Of a stretch of 64,000 nt of DNA, positions 1 to 11,400 are shown one piece after another. This DNA comes from Icerya purchasi (taxonomy: Eukaryota; Arthropoda; Insecta; Hemiptera; Monophlebidae). Position numbers and translations under genes: made by a program. The stretch lies in the NCBI GenBank assembly GCA_039619475.1, contig CM077115.1:554984826-555048825 (forward strand), in the 5' to 3' direction. The notes beneath the pieces are model-generated. The model was given only the letters and a program-made list of their open reading frames with translations. It searched no databases and was not told where the DNA came from. Position 1 is the stretch's first letter. Every line of letters starts with the position of its first letter.

Positions 1-296
1 CGATAGGTATACATCTTTTTGTTGTTCCAGACACCTTTGTACCAGGATTTGGATGCATGTCAACGCCTCACGTGTGCCTAGTCCATTGCGGAAGCCAAAC
101 TGTTCTCTGCTTATATTTGCTTCACACTTATTAAATATCCGTTTATGTATTATCCTCAATAAAATGTTTAGTGTATGACTCATTAGACTAATAAGTCTGT
201 AGTCTTCACATTTTCTCGGATTATTTTTTTTGGGGGATTCTAACAAATACTGATTTCAGCCACTCTTTGATTATCTCGCCAGAGTCGTATATTTTA
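1..296 (-). pseudogene. LINE reverse transcriptase fragment, runs off the window edge
   Basis: Read on the minus strand, about 236 bases at the edge give one open frame of roughly 78 codons with typical fingers/palm blocks of an endonuclease/RT LINE: NPRKCEDYRLISLMSHTL (the usual 'DYR.ISL.SH' block), then REQFGFRNGLGTREAL, the block just before catalytic motif A. Upstream, KIYDSGEIIKEWLKSVF (around 240-296) belongs to the same protein but in another frame, so there is at least one frameshift near 236 by an A-rich run. The YADD box would lie beyond position 1. Insect gene sets usually label this LINE type 'endonuclease-reverse transcriptase' or 'craniofacial development protein 2-like'. The elements at 14870-16830 and 44580-47240 look related. 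A decayed copy, not a host gene. Confidence 0.8.
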
Positions 297-764
297 TTAA
301 AAATATTCCTAATATGAAGAAAATAAATGTATTATATTATTAAATTGTCAGTGTATTTTTGCGATTTATCCACAATAGGACTTCTCTGGACATAAGTGGT
401 AAATTTTGCACTGCGGCAAATAGTTGAGAAAATCTGATTAAGTTACTTTCTACACGAAAACGAAATGGAAAAAAACTTAAAATTGAACAATTTTTTAATT
501 AGGATAACTAGAATTTTCTTAAAAGCTATATTTCGTATGTAGCTGCTTATTATTTCGATGATTAATTGGCGTGCGTTAATGGCATTCGCAGTCGTTAAAA
601 ATTGATAATTTTCGAATATAGGCAATTTGTGACAATTCCAAGTGGCGCTGTAACTTCCGGTTTTGATGAAGAACTCGTGAAGTGTTATAATAAAGTGTAA
701 TAATGAAATATAATATTAGGGGCGGTTTTAGAACATTGATAATGCACTCTGCGTGTTTATTTAC
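297..764. other. no recognisable gene; 3'-side SoxE intron sequence
   Basis: A+T-rich sequence between the LINE fragment and the SoxE exon. On the SoxE strand it begins with the donor GTAAAT at 764-759 and would be intron leading to exon(s) outside the window. A 60-codon open frame at 443-625 has no recognisable motif and no convincing splice context. Confidence 0.5.
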
Positions 765-1003
765 CTGATATTGCGGGTGCAGGATTTTTCGAAGAATTTA
801 AATTCCGTGGAAATGACTCAGCTGCAAGAACGGAAGATGGTGAAGAACTGGATAAGGAGGATATTGATGAAGATACTGACAAAGGACTGCAACGTTGTGC
901 TCCGTTGACTATTTCGCTAGTGGTACCGTTGTGATATGTCGATGACACGTTGTCGTCGTTGATAGTAACTGCGTTAGTTTTACTTTGCTTCTCATGTTGC
1001 CAC
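765..1003 (-). CDS. SoxE: SoxE transcription factor, downstream serine-rich exon (third exon seen)
   Basis: A 239-bp internal exon. Its acceptor follows a pyrimidine run (ctttgacag|GTGG) and its donor is TCAG|GTAAAT. It starts with one base completing a split codon; the HMG exon at 8621-8872 ends two bases into a codon, so the join is in frame (CT+G, Leu). It encodes about 79 residues starting WQHEKQSKTNAV, with a dense serine stretch (SPLSVSSSISSLSSSSPSS) and ending PAPAIS. SoxE proteins have a poorly conserved, Ser/Pro-rich region between HMG box and C-terminal activation domain, so composition and position fit, but no conserved motif proves it. It ends in phase 1, so at least one more exon must exist beyond the window. 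Inclusion rests on phase, splice sites, strand and open frame; it could instead belong to another minus-strand transcript. Confidence 0.62.
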
Positions 1004-1705
1004 CTGTCAAAGGTAAAAAAAAACATTAACTTTTCTCATTGTTGCGAATTACTTTAGTGGAAAAGAGAAAAAAGGAAAGCAAACTGACGCTTTAAAAATA
1101 AAAGAAATTCCGTTCTATTGCTAAAATTTCACAATAAATAGACGTACAGTTCGTGAATTGCCTAATTACATTTATAAAATTAAAAATACCAACAACAATG
1201 TTGACGTTTTATTATTAAAATACAATTTTATTTTTGTAATTGTTTTCGTATTTTTCTTAAAATTTGTTTGTTAATAATACAAAATTTTGTACGTTACAAT
1301 ATTTTATAAGAAGAAAAAAAGATTGTATGGTCGTTTGGTTTCTTTTGTTTATTTTTTCCTTTTTTATTTTTCTCTTTTTTTATTTTTTACTTTTTTATTT
1401 TTCCCTCTTTTTATTTTTCTTTTTTTTTAATTTTTTCGATAATTTATGCGTTTTTTATGGTTTTTTGATAATTTATGCGTTTTTTATGGTTTTTGGTTCC
1501 TTCAGTTTTAATGAAATAATTTTGGCGTTAATTTTTACGGTACATCAGTTATGAGTTCTCTCTTTTACTGTGTGGCTCGATTATCTTTTCATTATTTAAA
1601 GTGGTTTCAAATTTCGCTACGTAAATTTAAATATCTATGTATGTGTGTAGTTTTTCTGCGTCGGAATTTTTGATTTTTCATCTTTTAGAATTTCTTTATT
1701 CTAAA

Positions 1706-1745
<40 letters not shown>

Positions 1746-2469
1746 GAAATATACGTATTTTTCTTTTAAAATTGCTATTTGAAATGTCGTGTTTCTTATT
1801 TATGTTTCATCTTTCATCGTTAGCGTGTGTGTCGCGGATGAAGGAAATATGGCAGTACCTGTGGTAGACAAATTCACTAAATAAAAAAAAGGCAGTGTTT
1901 TATTTTAAAGAATGGTTATAATTTTTTTTTTTAATTTGTCTTGAAAAATTAATGATGAAATTTAATTTAGGCCGGTTTACGAATGAATGCTACAAGCAAA
2001 CGGGAATCCATGGAAACAGTAAGAACCCCTGCATTAGAGTAGAGTTGCAACCATGGATATCGTTGTGTTCGAATTATACTGGGCACTGTTGGTAGCTAGA
2101 ACATTGAATTACTACGGTAAAGTTCAGATTTTCTTGTGACTTGAAAAATAAAATTTATTGAAAAGCATTCATACCACAACTTTGCTTCTCATATCATACA
2201 TACGAAAAACTAACGTCCTGTATCCGTTCAGTTTATAACTTTTTTTATAAGTTCTTTCTTTTAAACAGCTTTTCCGTTTATCTTTTTTTTGCTGTTTTTG
2301 ATAAATTGCGAATCTAACCTGTCCGTATATAGTGGAGGAAAGATTAGTATACTGTGGGTTTTGACTGATCTGCAAACTGTTTATTTTATTTTTTGAAAAA
2401 TTTTTTGTTTCGAACGCTACGTCTAGTTAAGAAATAAGATAAACACATCAAATACAAAAAGAAATATTT
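1004..2469. other. SoxE intron: T-rich tract and (TA)n, no gene
   Basis: Intron between the SoxE exons at 765-1003 and 8621-8872. It holds a T-rich low-complexity tract at about 1330-1440, a pure (TA)n run at 1709-1741, and slightly more complex sequence at 1970-2110 that I do not recognise. The frames at 1264-1554 and 1637-1867 are products of the T-rich and TA repeats. Confidence 0.6.
1709..1741. repeat. (TA)n microsatellite
   Basis: Uninterrupted alternating AT for about 33 bases. Confidence 0.95.
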
Positions 2470-2745
2470 ATGAAAATAGTGGTATGTGCAGAATATAACT
2501 GCGTGAACTGCGGAAAATTATATATTAGTCAAACAGGCAGGAAAACCAAATGCAGATAGAAAGAATATATAAAGTCATTCGATAATCATGAAATTGAAAA
2601 ATCTATATGCGTTGATTGTCTAATAAAAAAGCAAATATAAACTTAATGCATTAGAAAATACTGTAGCAGCGTGATGGCTTTCTATCAGAATAAAAGGAAC
2701 TTAATGAATATAGAGCTGAAAATTATTGTATAAATAAATATAAAA
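2470..2745 (+). pseudogene. GIY-YIG endonuclease remnant, Penelope-like element
   Basis: Plus-strand reading from 2470 gives CVNCGKLYISQTGRKTK, closely resembling the YIG half of the GIY-YIG domain that ends Penelope-like retroelement proteins (family pattern C..CGK.YIGQTGR..KTR..EH). A stop follows at 2557-2559, and the next codons (KEYIKSFDNHEIEKS...) still read like the family's helix-turn region. Further stops and loss of the GIY half show decay. No reverse transcriptase was found next to it. A GIY-YIG domain from another element is possible, but the CGK.YI.QTGR signature favours Penelope. Confidence 0.6.
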
Positions 2746-3721
2746 ATAAATTCAAACGATCGAATACTGAATAATAATAATCACCCATTTTTTAATATAA
2801 AAATTTAACTTTTTTTCGATTTTTGTTCTGTTTATAATCTTAATATTTTTTTTCTTCTTTTTGGAAAATTTATCCCATAAACCCGTTATTATTTTGTAAA
2901 CAAAATCCCGCATTTGATTTTTTATATATTTTACCGCCTTTGCTTTAACTTTTCCGAATTTGATTGTAGTTATAGTGCTATAGGCTCAGTATTTAATTAT
3001 ATATATAAATGTAATGGGATTATTTTTTAGTAATGAAATTTTTAGTTTTTTACTGAGTGTACTTTGTGTTGTTAGTTGATGATGGGCTATTTAAATTGAG
3101 GTATTTTAATTAAAGTAAATAAATTTATATTTATTTTTGTTCATTAATAAGGGGAATTTGTTTATTTTATATTTATAAATAATTTAACAAACAGGTTACG
3201 GATTTTTTTCCGTTCGCAGATAATTATTCATGCGCTGGTATTTTAAGGGGTCGTTTCTTTAATATGAAGTCAGCATTAACTCTGGATATTGAAACAGGAT
3301 TTTTAAATTTAATTTTGAACGTGTATACTGCTTTTTATTAATGAAAAAATTATTGGTTTATTTTAAGTAGGTTAATTAGTGTCGTATATTCATTTTACTT
3401 TGCTTGTTTCTACCAGTACTCATATAGTTTCTCCATTCTATCCATCTTTTTAATATGTAACTTTTATTCATTCTGTTTTCTTAAAATTTTCTTTTAGAGC
3501 TGTCATCCGTTTATTGGCATCACCTCAAATTCCTTACATAGGAGTTTTGTATACGACAACGCCTACACTCATCGGTGCCGCATCGATAATCGATCATGCT
3601 AAACCGAATTTGATAAACCTTCTAGTGTCAACTTCCGTATAATAACAACAGAAATCAAACGGAAATGATGAAAATTTATGGTGTCACACTTAAATATAGT
3701 GCACATGAAAAAATATTGAAT

Positions 3722-4354
3722 CAGTGGCGGATTCACGAGGGTGAATAGGGGACATCTCCTCCAAAGAACCAAAACCTCTATGAAAAAAATTGTTATAACA
3801 GAGAAACTTAATTTATACTATAAAAGATCTGTATAAATGCTACCTATAGATTTAAATATATAACCAATTATTTAATACTGTTTAAATGTAAAACTATTAA
3901 TGTTACGTTTTTATTCTATTTTAAATGCAACTGTCATGGATCTTTTGTCTTTTTTATTTATTTTTAATTTTTATTTTGTAATGTAAATGAAAATAATTCA
4001 ATGAGAAATATATATATTTTTTGTAGTTGCTCACGAACAAAGAATTCGGATCGGATTACTAATAAAAATAAAAAAGAGGTAAAGTCGAATAAAAATATTA
4101 TCTTTCTTACTATTCAAATTCTAAACTACCATTTTAGCTAGAATTTTATAATTTTTTTATTTTTTACCCGAAAATAAAACAAAACTTAAATTGTAATAAT
4201 TATGTATTTTTAAAACATTTTAAAATTTTTAAAGAGATCATTGTTTGATTTTCTTTATGAAACAACGTATTTCTTAAATCTACTGCCTACCATAGAAGAT
4301 ATTACGTAATTATATAATCCCCTCCCCGCAAATGTTTCTCTGGATCCGCCACTG
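3722..4354. mobile_element. MITE-like element with CAGTGGCGGAT termini
   Basis: Left end CAGTGGCGGATTC and right end (reverse complement) CAGTGGCGGATCC form terminal inverted repeats. The bases outside them are near-identical (ATTGAAT left, ACTGAAT right), consistent with a 7-8-bp target duplication of hAT type carrying one mutation. Length about 633 bp. The interior is A+T-rich with no open frame. The CAGTGGCGGATCCA-type end is common among arthropod non-autonomous elements (recalled, not searched). Confidence 0.7.
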
Positions 4355-5246
4355 ACTGAATACATTTTGTTTTGTAATAAATGTGATACTTGAATAAAGT
4401 TTAGTTTTTTATTTATATTTATAAACTACGTATAATTATAGAATATTCAAATGAAACTATAATTTTTCATCCAAGTAGTACATAATTAATACTGCATTTA
4501 TAAAAAGATTTCGGTATTTCTTTTTTACGTTTTATAGATTCGGAATAAGATGAATGTTTAAAACTAATCATCGCAAAATCACTGAAAAATAATTTGTAAA
4601 AATAAAATTTTAAACTATATGTTATATATGTATGTAATATATTAAAGTGCACCGAAAAAAACATTCACAATTAAAAATATTACTAATAGAGTTAATTCCG
4701 ATTTTGTTTACATATGTGTTTTTTTTTACAAACTAAAAATTATGTATAAGGATAAAATGTAACATACAGAAACAATTAATTCCAAATTAACGTAACATTT
4801 TTTCAGTGGAAATTTTAAGCATTTAAACAAGAATAGAAAGATTAATTTTACCTCGATTTAATTCCAATAGATTGTTTACATTATTACTAATTAATTTACT
4901 ATTACAATGGTTAATTTTTAACCTCCCTCCTATTCAAGGTATACAAAAAAAACCACGAAGAAAATTTTAAAATACATTAATAAATGCATCATTAACGGTT
5001 ATGTACTAAATTACAATTTCGTTTAAATGTTTTGTAATAATTTTTACATAATTTATAAACATAAATAAAAACTAAACTTTATTCAATTACAACATTTATT
5101 CAAAACAAAATATATTCAGCAGTATTTTTTTACATGCATCGTATTTATCAAATATACTGCAATAGAGATGGTTCGCGGATAGTGTCAGTGCCGGATCTTC
5201 GAATATATCCAGGAGGGCAAAGTTAGAATTATGTAATTATTCTAAA

Positions 5247-5292
<46 letters not shown>

Positions 5293-5880
5293 TTTTTTTT
5301 ATTGCATTTTCATAACTTACTGCATTCAATTTTCCGATTTCTACTGAAAATAATGCAATAGCCTTTAGTTTTTGATCAACTTTTACTTACTGAAGCTTTT
5401 TATGTCAGAAGTTTTTCAATGTAGTACAAATATTAGAGAATGGACGCCAAATCTCTATTATTAATAATATTAAATAGATCGAGGGCACCGAGTTTTCTTA
5501 AATTACTAGCCTCTATCATATATATCGCTTATGAGGACCGTTTATTTCGTAGCAGATCGACTCGCTACAGATTCAACTAGCTGTCCAGTGAACTTGTCGG
5601 TCGATCAAATAATCGTTTGTTGAAGATAAATGTCCGAAAAAACCTTTTTCGACTAGCTGCTTTACAGTTCTAGAATTTTTGAATTTTATTTTATTTTTTG
5701 CTTGCTCCGAATTGTATTAGCATTTTGTGTATTATTTGCGTGTGGTGTTCTAAAAATGACAGTTGGGAGAAATGTCTATTTTCAGTTGGCCCACGAACTA
5801 TTAAATAGATTATAGGTGATTTTTTTCGTGTTTCTTTTTTAATTATTTATTTATTTATTTTTGATTTATTGTTAAATTAC
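4355..5880. other. SoxE intron: A+T-rich, (TA)n at 5252-5289
   Basis: No coding potential or repeat structure seen apart from a (TA)n microsatellite at about 5252-5289. The 65-codon minus frame at 4467-4664 has no recognisable motif. Confidence 0.6.
5252..5289. repeat. (TA)n microsatellite
   Basis: Alternating TA for about 38 bases. Confidence 0.95.
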
Positions 5881-5889
5881 TCGTCGAGT

Positions 5890-6990
5890 AGAGAGTTAAC
5901 GTGTAAGCTGATGTTAAAGGAAGACACAGTTGAGGTCAAAACAGAAGGTAGTCTCAAAAGGTATTCAAAATGTTCGTGTTCCGCAAACAGCCGTCAACGT
6001 GAAAATGAGCCAGCGTTTATATAATCCCAAAAGTCTGATATTTCTGTGGGAAATTCATCTTGGTTCAAATCTGTGCGATGTTTAATAACAAAGTCTGCAG
6101 CCTACCTTAAACTGAGCTAAAATATAGTGTGACCACTTCTTTTCTAGATAAAAGGGAAAAATTCTTATTTGTATACTTGGTATTTTCCAATTCCTTAATC
6201 AATTAATTTTTAACATCTATAATATATTATGAAGCGGGAAAATCTTTGTATCTGTGACCCCTAGTTTTAGTTTCACAACGATACATTTTGCTTTTTATTT
6301 AGCGGTTCTTAGTCACTCGTTCGGCTCATTCCGTAATCTTTCCGTAATTTTGATTAAGCCTCCCAACTAGTTAAGCGATTTCGAAACAATAGTTACATCT
6401 TTTTGAATATCTTTATTTACTTTTTATATTTCTTTTAGTAATTTATCTCATGCAGTTTAATTCAAAAATGAAATGAAAACCCGTATAGACTAGACTGGTT
6501 GCTTCTGATTTTGTTTAAGATTTCTGCAATATTTCTTTTTAAGTTTTTGAATATTTTATCATATGTTTTCTTCGTTACGGTGAAGATACGAACAATGTGT
6601 AGAGCTTCTGAAATTCGATCACGTTATACGTTTTAGTCGAAACACGTGCATAAAATTCAATTTAGATTCAGATAGTGAGCGATGTATGAAAAATATATCG
6701 CAACGGATTGATTTTTAGAAATCTGACTTGTACGTCCTTGTACATGACAGTCATGTCCATTGTCATAAAACTGACCACGGTAATTTTTAATATCGAATTG
6801 ATCTTTTTCTAATTTATCCATAATAGTCTGTGTCAGCTATTCCGCATCTTTGCTGCTTACTTCTAAAAAGGCGACATAACTTTTAAATTTCATATTGCTT
6901 TTTTTTCTTTTTTTTTTGCATTTTGTAAAATAACGAATTACTTATTTCTTTGGTTGGTACCAGAAGTGCATTCGAACATGATAGTATGGT
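5890..6990 (-). pseudogene. hAT-like (DUF4371/ZMYM1-type) transposase fossil
   Basis: The minus strand around 6680-6890 reads FLEVSSKDAE, then KLEKDQFDIKNYRGQFYDNG, then SVAIYFSYIAHYLNLN. This matches the order of blocks in hAT-type proteins annotated 'zinc finger MYM-type protein 1-like' (family pattern L..D..D..N.RGQ.YDNG.NM.G..., then CAAHSLNLV). Further along (about 6330-6470) KVNKDIQKDVTIVSKSL and LGGLIKITERLRNEPNE resemble the helical insertion region of the same family. Stops and frameshifts occur throughout. N-terminal zinc finger and C-terminal dimerisation region are not evident and ends could not be set. It lies in SoxE intron in the sense orientation relative to SoxE. Confidence 0.6.
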
Positions 6991-8620
6991 ACTTCGCTTG
7001 AAAAACATTATTAAAACTGTTTCTCCTTATATGATCATCCGGTGTTATCTTGGAGAGGTAAAAAACTCGAACTATCTTTAAATGTTCTAGGGCTGATTTC
7101 CGTGCTATACTTTGTTTATATAATAGAGTGGAACTAAATATAAGGAGTTTCCTTATTTTCTATATTTCAGTTTTTTCGCTTACAGTAATTTTTCGATTCA
7201 AACGGTTGACAATAGAGTTTTTTTCGTATATATTTTTATTTTTAAATCTCACGCGAGTGATCAGAGTGTAATCGTGTTTGTAAATTATACCATGGATGAT
7301 CGATAGTTATTTTCTGCTTTGCTAACATCATTGCAATTCTTATGAACTTCTTCAGCCGATCATGTAATTTTTTGTATACACACGAATTGCCACCTTTATT
7401 TGTCAGTTTTATATCTCTTTCGATTAAGTTGTGTTTAAAAAAGAAACAATTTCGTTTTAATCGAACATGTGTTATCAGGAATACTTGCACACCCTTTTGC
7501 ATCCTCCGTATATCCGGCTATTTATAAACATTTTGGTTTGATTTCTGTTTTCATATAAAAATTGATGTCACCGGTTTGTTAGACTCGGTTTAATGCCACC
7601 GCTTCGTTGTAGTTGTCGCAGGGTATTTTGATGGCTATGTAATTGAGTTAATCTGGCTGGTGTGTTGAGGTCGGATGAGCGGGCAACAATCTTTATTCAT
7701 TTTTTCTTTTTAGTTTATAAACTTAAATTTTTCGATGTTATGCTCTATTGTTTATACGATTTTAAACCGAAGATGTTATGCTATTCTAAAAATTTAATTA
7801 TAATCTGATTTTTAATATTCAGAATTATTTACGTTGGCCTTATGAATATTTGCATATAGCTTTATATTCAAACGGTTTTTATTAATTGATACGATAAACA
7901 ACTTTTAAAAAATGACAAGTTCAAATTAAGTATATTTAAATACTTGAGTGTTTTGATCGGAGAAATAAAAAAAAAAAAAAAAAATAGAAAAAGAAAATTT
8001 TCTTTTAAGCGATAAGAAAAATTTTCTTTCGAACAATTACTAATTAAGAAATTATGAAGTCATTCGGTAATTGAAGCGGTATTCACCCGTATTTTATGAA
8101 AACGCAAACTAATCACGGAAATTTTGATAGAAAAATAAATAAAAATTTTCCAAAAGACCAACTCTAGTTTCGGATTTAATAATCCCCGTGTATTTACGGT
8201 GTTGTGTATCATTCGTACACTATTAATATGTATTATTGAACTTGAAATTAGACGGATCCATTTATTTTTAAATATATCAGTTATTATTACATTGGATAGT
8301 ATGAAAAAGAGGTGTGTATACACACACACATTGATTACACAGTTGAGAGATAACACGCTTTAAAAATAAATTATTTTATCTTTGCTTTATTTTGTTTTGG
8401 TTTTTTGATTGAAGATGACCAAATCTGAAAATATCCAGTCGGCTCGCGACAATAGTACAATTAACGATCAAAATATGTAGACACTGTCTAAAAATTTGAA
8501 AAGTATTTGATTAGAAAATTTGAATATTCCAATTTTTTTTTTTTTTTTTTTTTTTGACCGAAATAAATATATATATTTAAGTAGTTCAAAATGTGTTACT
8601 ATAAGTTTCGTAATACTTAC
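6991..8620. other. SoxE intron, no recognised gene
   Basis: Overlapping frames on both strands at 7242-7527 show no family motif. One poly-A run lies at about 7968-7983, a poly-T run at 8535-8555. The stretch just before 8621 is the SoxE intron behind the donor GTAAGT. Confidence 0.5.
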
Positions 8621-8872
8621 AGGGGCATGCTTAAATTTAAGGTAACCGACTGCGTGATTTTGTTGTTGTTCATTGGGGAGCCGACGGCGTTCGATGCCAA
8701 TTTGAAATTGCTCTTTTCCATCGAATTTTTCAGTGTTTGTTCGTTGTTTTTCAGTTTGGTAGATTTTCGTCGTCTCGGTTGATACTTGTAATCGGGGTAG
8801 TCTTTCTTGTGAATGACGCGTAATCTTTCCGCTTCTTGCATGAATGGCTTTTTATCAGATTCGCTTAGCAAG
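8621..8872 (-). CDS. SoxE: SoxE transcription factor, exon with C-terminal half of HMG box
   Basis: A 252-bp internal exon with acceptor tgttacag|C and consensus donor CCT|GTAAGT. It supplies the last base of the split Arg codon after Leu-Trp of the HMG box, then [19 protein letters not shown] and [18 protein letters not shown]: helix 3 of the HMG domain and the nuclear-localisation tail. [14 protein letters not shown] is typical of Sox proteins, and the [21 protein letters not shown] version is SoxE. The intron inside the HMG box, phase 2 after Leu-Trp-Arg, is the classical SoxE position. The exon then continues about 44 residues of Asn/Lys/Ser-rich linker to SMPL. It should bind the DNA minor groove at ACAAT-type sites in the nucleus and bend DNA. 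It joins in phase to 28555-28701 upstream and 765-1003 downstream. Without the upstream exon this would be only half an HMG box. Confidence 0.95.
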
Positions 8873-10229
8873 CTGTAACAAATTAGCACAATAAACACAT
8901 CAGACGAAAGTGTGTAATGGCGTGTTCGAGATAAATTATGCGATAGTTTCTTATCATGTTTCTTAATTATAATTTTTTGTGCATTTTTCGTATTGAAAAT
9001 AAATGTTGCAATTATTATTAGGGAAGCTTTATTAAACATGTCTGGGCTATAATTTTCACCATCATCATTTCGGTAATTACCTTCTTGCAAGCATTGAACT
9101 TGTATAAAATCATCAACGTCATTACTAAATCCGAATGATTGAACTTGGCGCAGTGATTTTTTTCTTTACTTTTGTTTATGACTTTAATTTCGTTTAAAAT
9201 AAAGGAAATTAAAAACATAACATTACAAAGCATAAAATATGCAAAAAAGGTTAGATTATTGAATAGCGTGCAAAAAAAAAAAAGAAGTAAAACTGTTATT
9301 AATCACTGGCGAAAGTAGTTTAAAGTAAAAAATCTAGAGTTCAATATTTACCGCCGTAAACATTAAGAATCAGTAGCCTGATATAATTATTTTCACTGCA
9401 ACGGAGGTACATAGAGGGGAACGTATATCTTTTGGCTGCCACGAAGTCTAAAATTTCGTGACGGTTTCTCGTGACGGAATTAAAGATTGAGCTCGGCTAT
9501 ATGACATATCCGTGTCAAAATAGGAATATGGTTCCGTATTTTTTTCCCTTTTTTTATTACTTAAATTTTAAAATTTATTCTCCTTTCTCTACAATTGTGA
9601 AAAAAACGTAGCGATTGCGATAGGGAAGTTCCGCTAGGCACTGTAATTATCGATAGGGAAAAAGTTCGATAACCGATTCATTGAATCTTAAGCGTGTAAT
9701 AATTTCTAATTGCTTTCTTATTACCTTTTTCTGTTTATATCATGTCCATATATATATATATATATTCTTTTTAAGTCTATATTACGAATAACGTTATGAA
9801 CGAGAAGATTAACCGAGGTAGACAAATAAATAATATGTACTCATCTATTATATAAACGTGATATTTGCGATTTATTCATTAATTGTGATTATTCATTGCT
9901 AATATCGATAACGTGATTAAATATTTTTTTAAATTTTCAAGTAAAAACTCGTGTAGCTTGTGTGACGTGCAGTTTTAAAAAAGAAATTAAATTAATTTAT
10001 TTTTTTTTAAATTTTAAGCAAAGTAATTATACACAATTTCGGAAGTTATTGAATTTTTTTTCACTAATATATCGAAATATTATGCAGAAATATACGAATA
10101 TTAGTAAAAATATATTGGAAGTATTAGACACATGTTCGTATAAAATCTTTATTGAATTGATCCTCTAAATGTGAAAGAGGTATTTCTGGCGAAGATTATT
10201 TTTTCTCTGACTTTCTTTTATTTAATTTT
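8873..10229. other. large SoxE intron, first part; no gene seen
   Basis: Start (3' side) of a 19.7-kb intron. The sequence is A+T-rich with a (TA)n run at about 9748-9766. The minus frame continuing above 8872 is intron read-through. Nothing recognisable at 9018-9233 or 9962-10168. Confidence 0.6.
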
Positions 10230-11400
10230 TTTTCTCTCCTGGTAGCGCCCATGCGCCATTTTTAACTGCAATGGTCATTATAGCACACGGGCCAGGGTGA
10301 AAAGGCTACTTCATAATTTACCTAGTAAGCTGTTGGTTTTAAGAAAAACGAATAGCATTTGTATGCGCGTTGGGTCATTTGACAGTATAGTTGAAAGTGG
10401 AACATTGGCAAAAGCGGAGCGGGTGAATGTTGCGCATTGTTGTAACAGGTGTTCCACCGAAGGATAAGAAGAACCGGAACAGAAAGGGCACGTGACTCGG
10501 AGAGGGGTACCTTCAAGTATATAATTATGTGAGACCGCCGTATGCCCAATCCGCAACCGATTTAACACAGCATATTCCCGACGCGTAAGATAAAGAGAAG
10601 GAAACCCCCATGGGGATCGGCTGCAAATTTTATGCTTTTTAAAAATAAATGGTTCACTTTGCCACTGGCCGATCCACTCAGCCACCGTACGGTCACGGAA
10701 ATAAACCTTCATTTTGCAGATTGGTGGCGCTGCAACCGGCATAGGTGCAAGCAGTGTCGACTTGGACGCCAAGTCAACTCGCTTGTTGCATTGAATTCCC
10801 ATATGGCTCGGCACTCACAAGAGCGTTACCTGATTTCTTGTTTGATGGAGTAGCTTCAACGTATAATTGACTTTCAGGGCCAAGATATCCATGTTGTTCT
10901 GCGAAGAGATCGATTTTAGAGAAGCCAAAGGGTCAGTTATTAAAAGTAAGCTTCTATCCATACATCCTATTATCTGCAAGCTAACTACGAGGCTACCGTA
11001 TATGGCGTACAATTCTGCTTCCTGCACCGAGCAGTAATCATTTAAGTTATTTCACTACCGATGTCATATGCGCACGCGGTTGGAGATGGGGAAATGTGCG
11101 GGTCTGCTTTTGAAGCATCAGTGTATAGTATGTGCCAAGAATTAGGATGACTATTGATTTTTTCGGCGACGCGGTGAGCTATGTTCGTAATAGGTTCGCG
11201 AATTATTGCCTCTAAGAGAGATGTGTCTATCCTTGCGGGGGGGATGTCTTCCCAAGGGAGAAGTTTGTAATAAGGGATGTTAGGATATCTGGCAGTTGCA
11301 TGCCACTATTGATAATTTGTTTTAATAATCTAGGAATTGGGTCACTAGTGGAAGCAGAATATTAGTAAAGTTTGGAAAATAATTAATTTCGTACTGATGA
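10230..11400 (-). pseudogene. LINE fragment with RNase H domain and C-terminal zinc knuckle
   Basis: Minus strand. Near 10950-11035 is EAELYAIYGSLV, the RNase H block with its catalytic Glu. Near 10790-10814 is MPSHMGIQCNKRVDLASKS, the WIPSH.GI.GNE.AD block, with Glu replaced by Arg and the final Asp kept. At 10311-10700 comes the tail: NRLRIGHTAVSHNY, then CPFC...VEHLLQQC, the Cys/His knuckle that ends I-, R1- and Loa-type LINE proteins. A stop interrupts just before the PSH block. From 11040 to 11400 is a degenerate linker between RT and RNase H; the RT itself is missing, so the copy is 5'-truncated. Clade cannot be fixed without the RT. Confidence 0.82.

Noticed and set aside
1264..1554. 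Phe/Leu-rich 96-codon frame as a membrane protein
   Set aside because: Produced by a T-rich low-complexity tract with no start or splice support.
8873..9090. Extension of the SoxE exon upstream as one 157-codon protein starting at 9090
   Set aside because: The acceptor ttacag|C at 8873 and the known SoxE intron position show that sequence above 8872 is intron; the true upstream HMG half is at 28555-28701.
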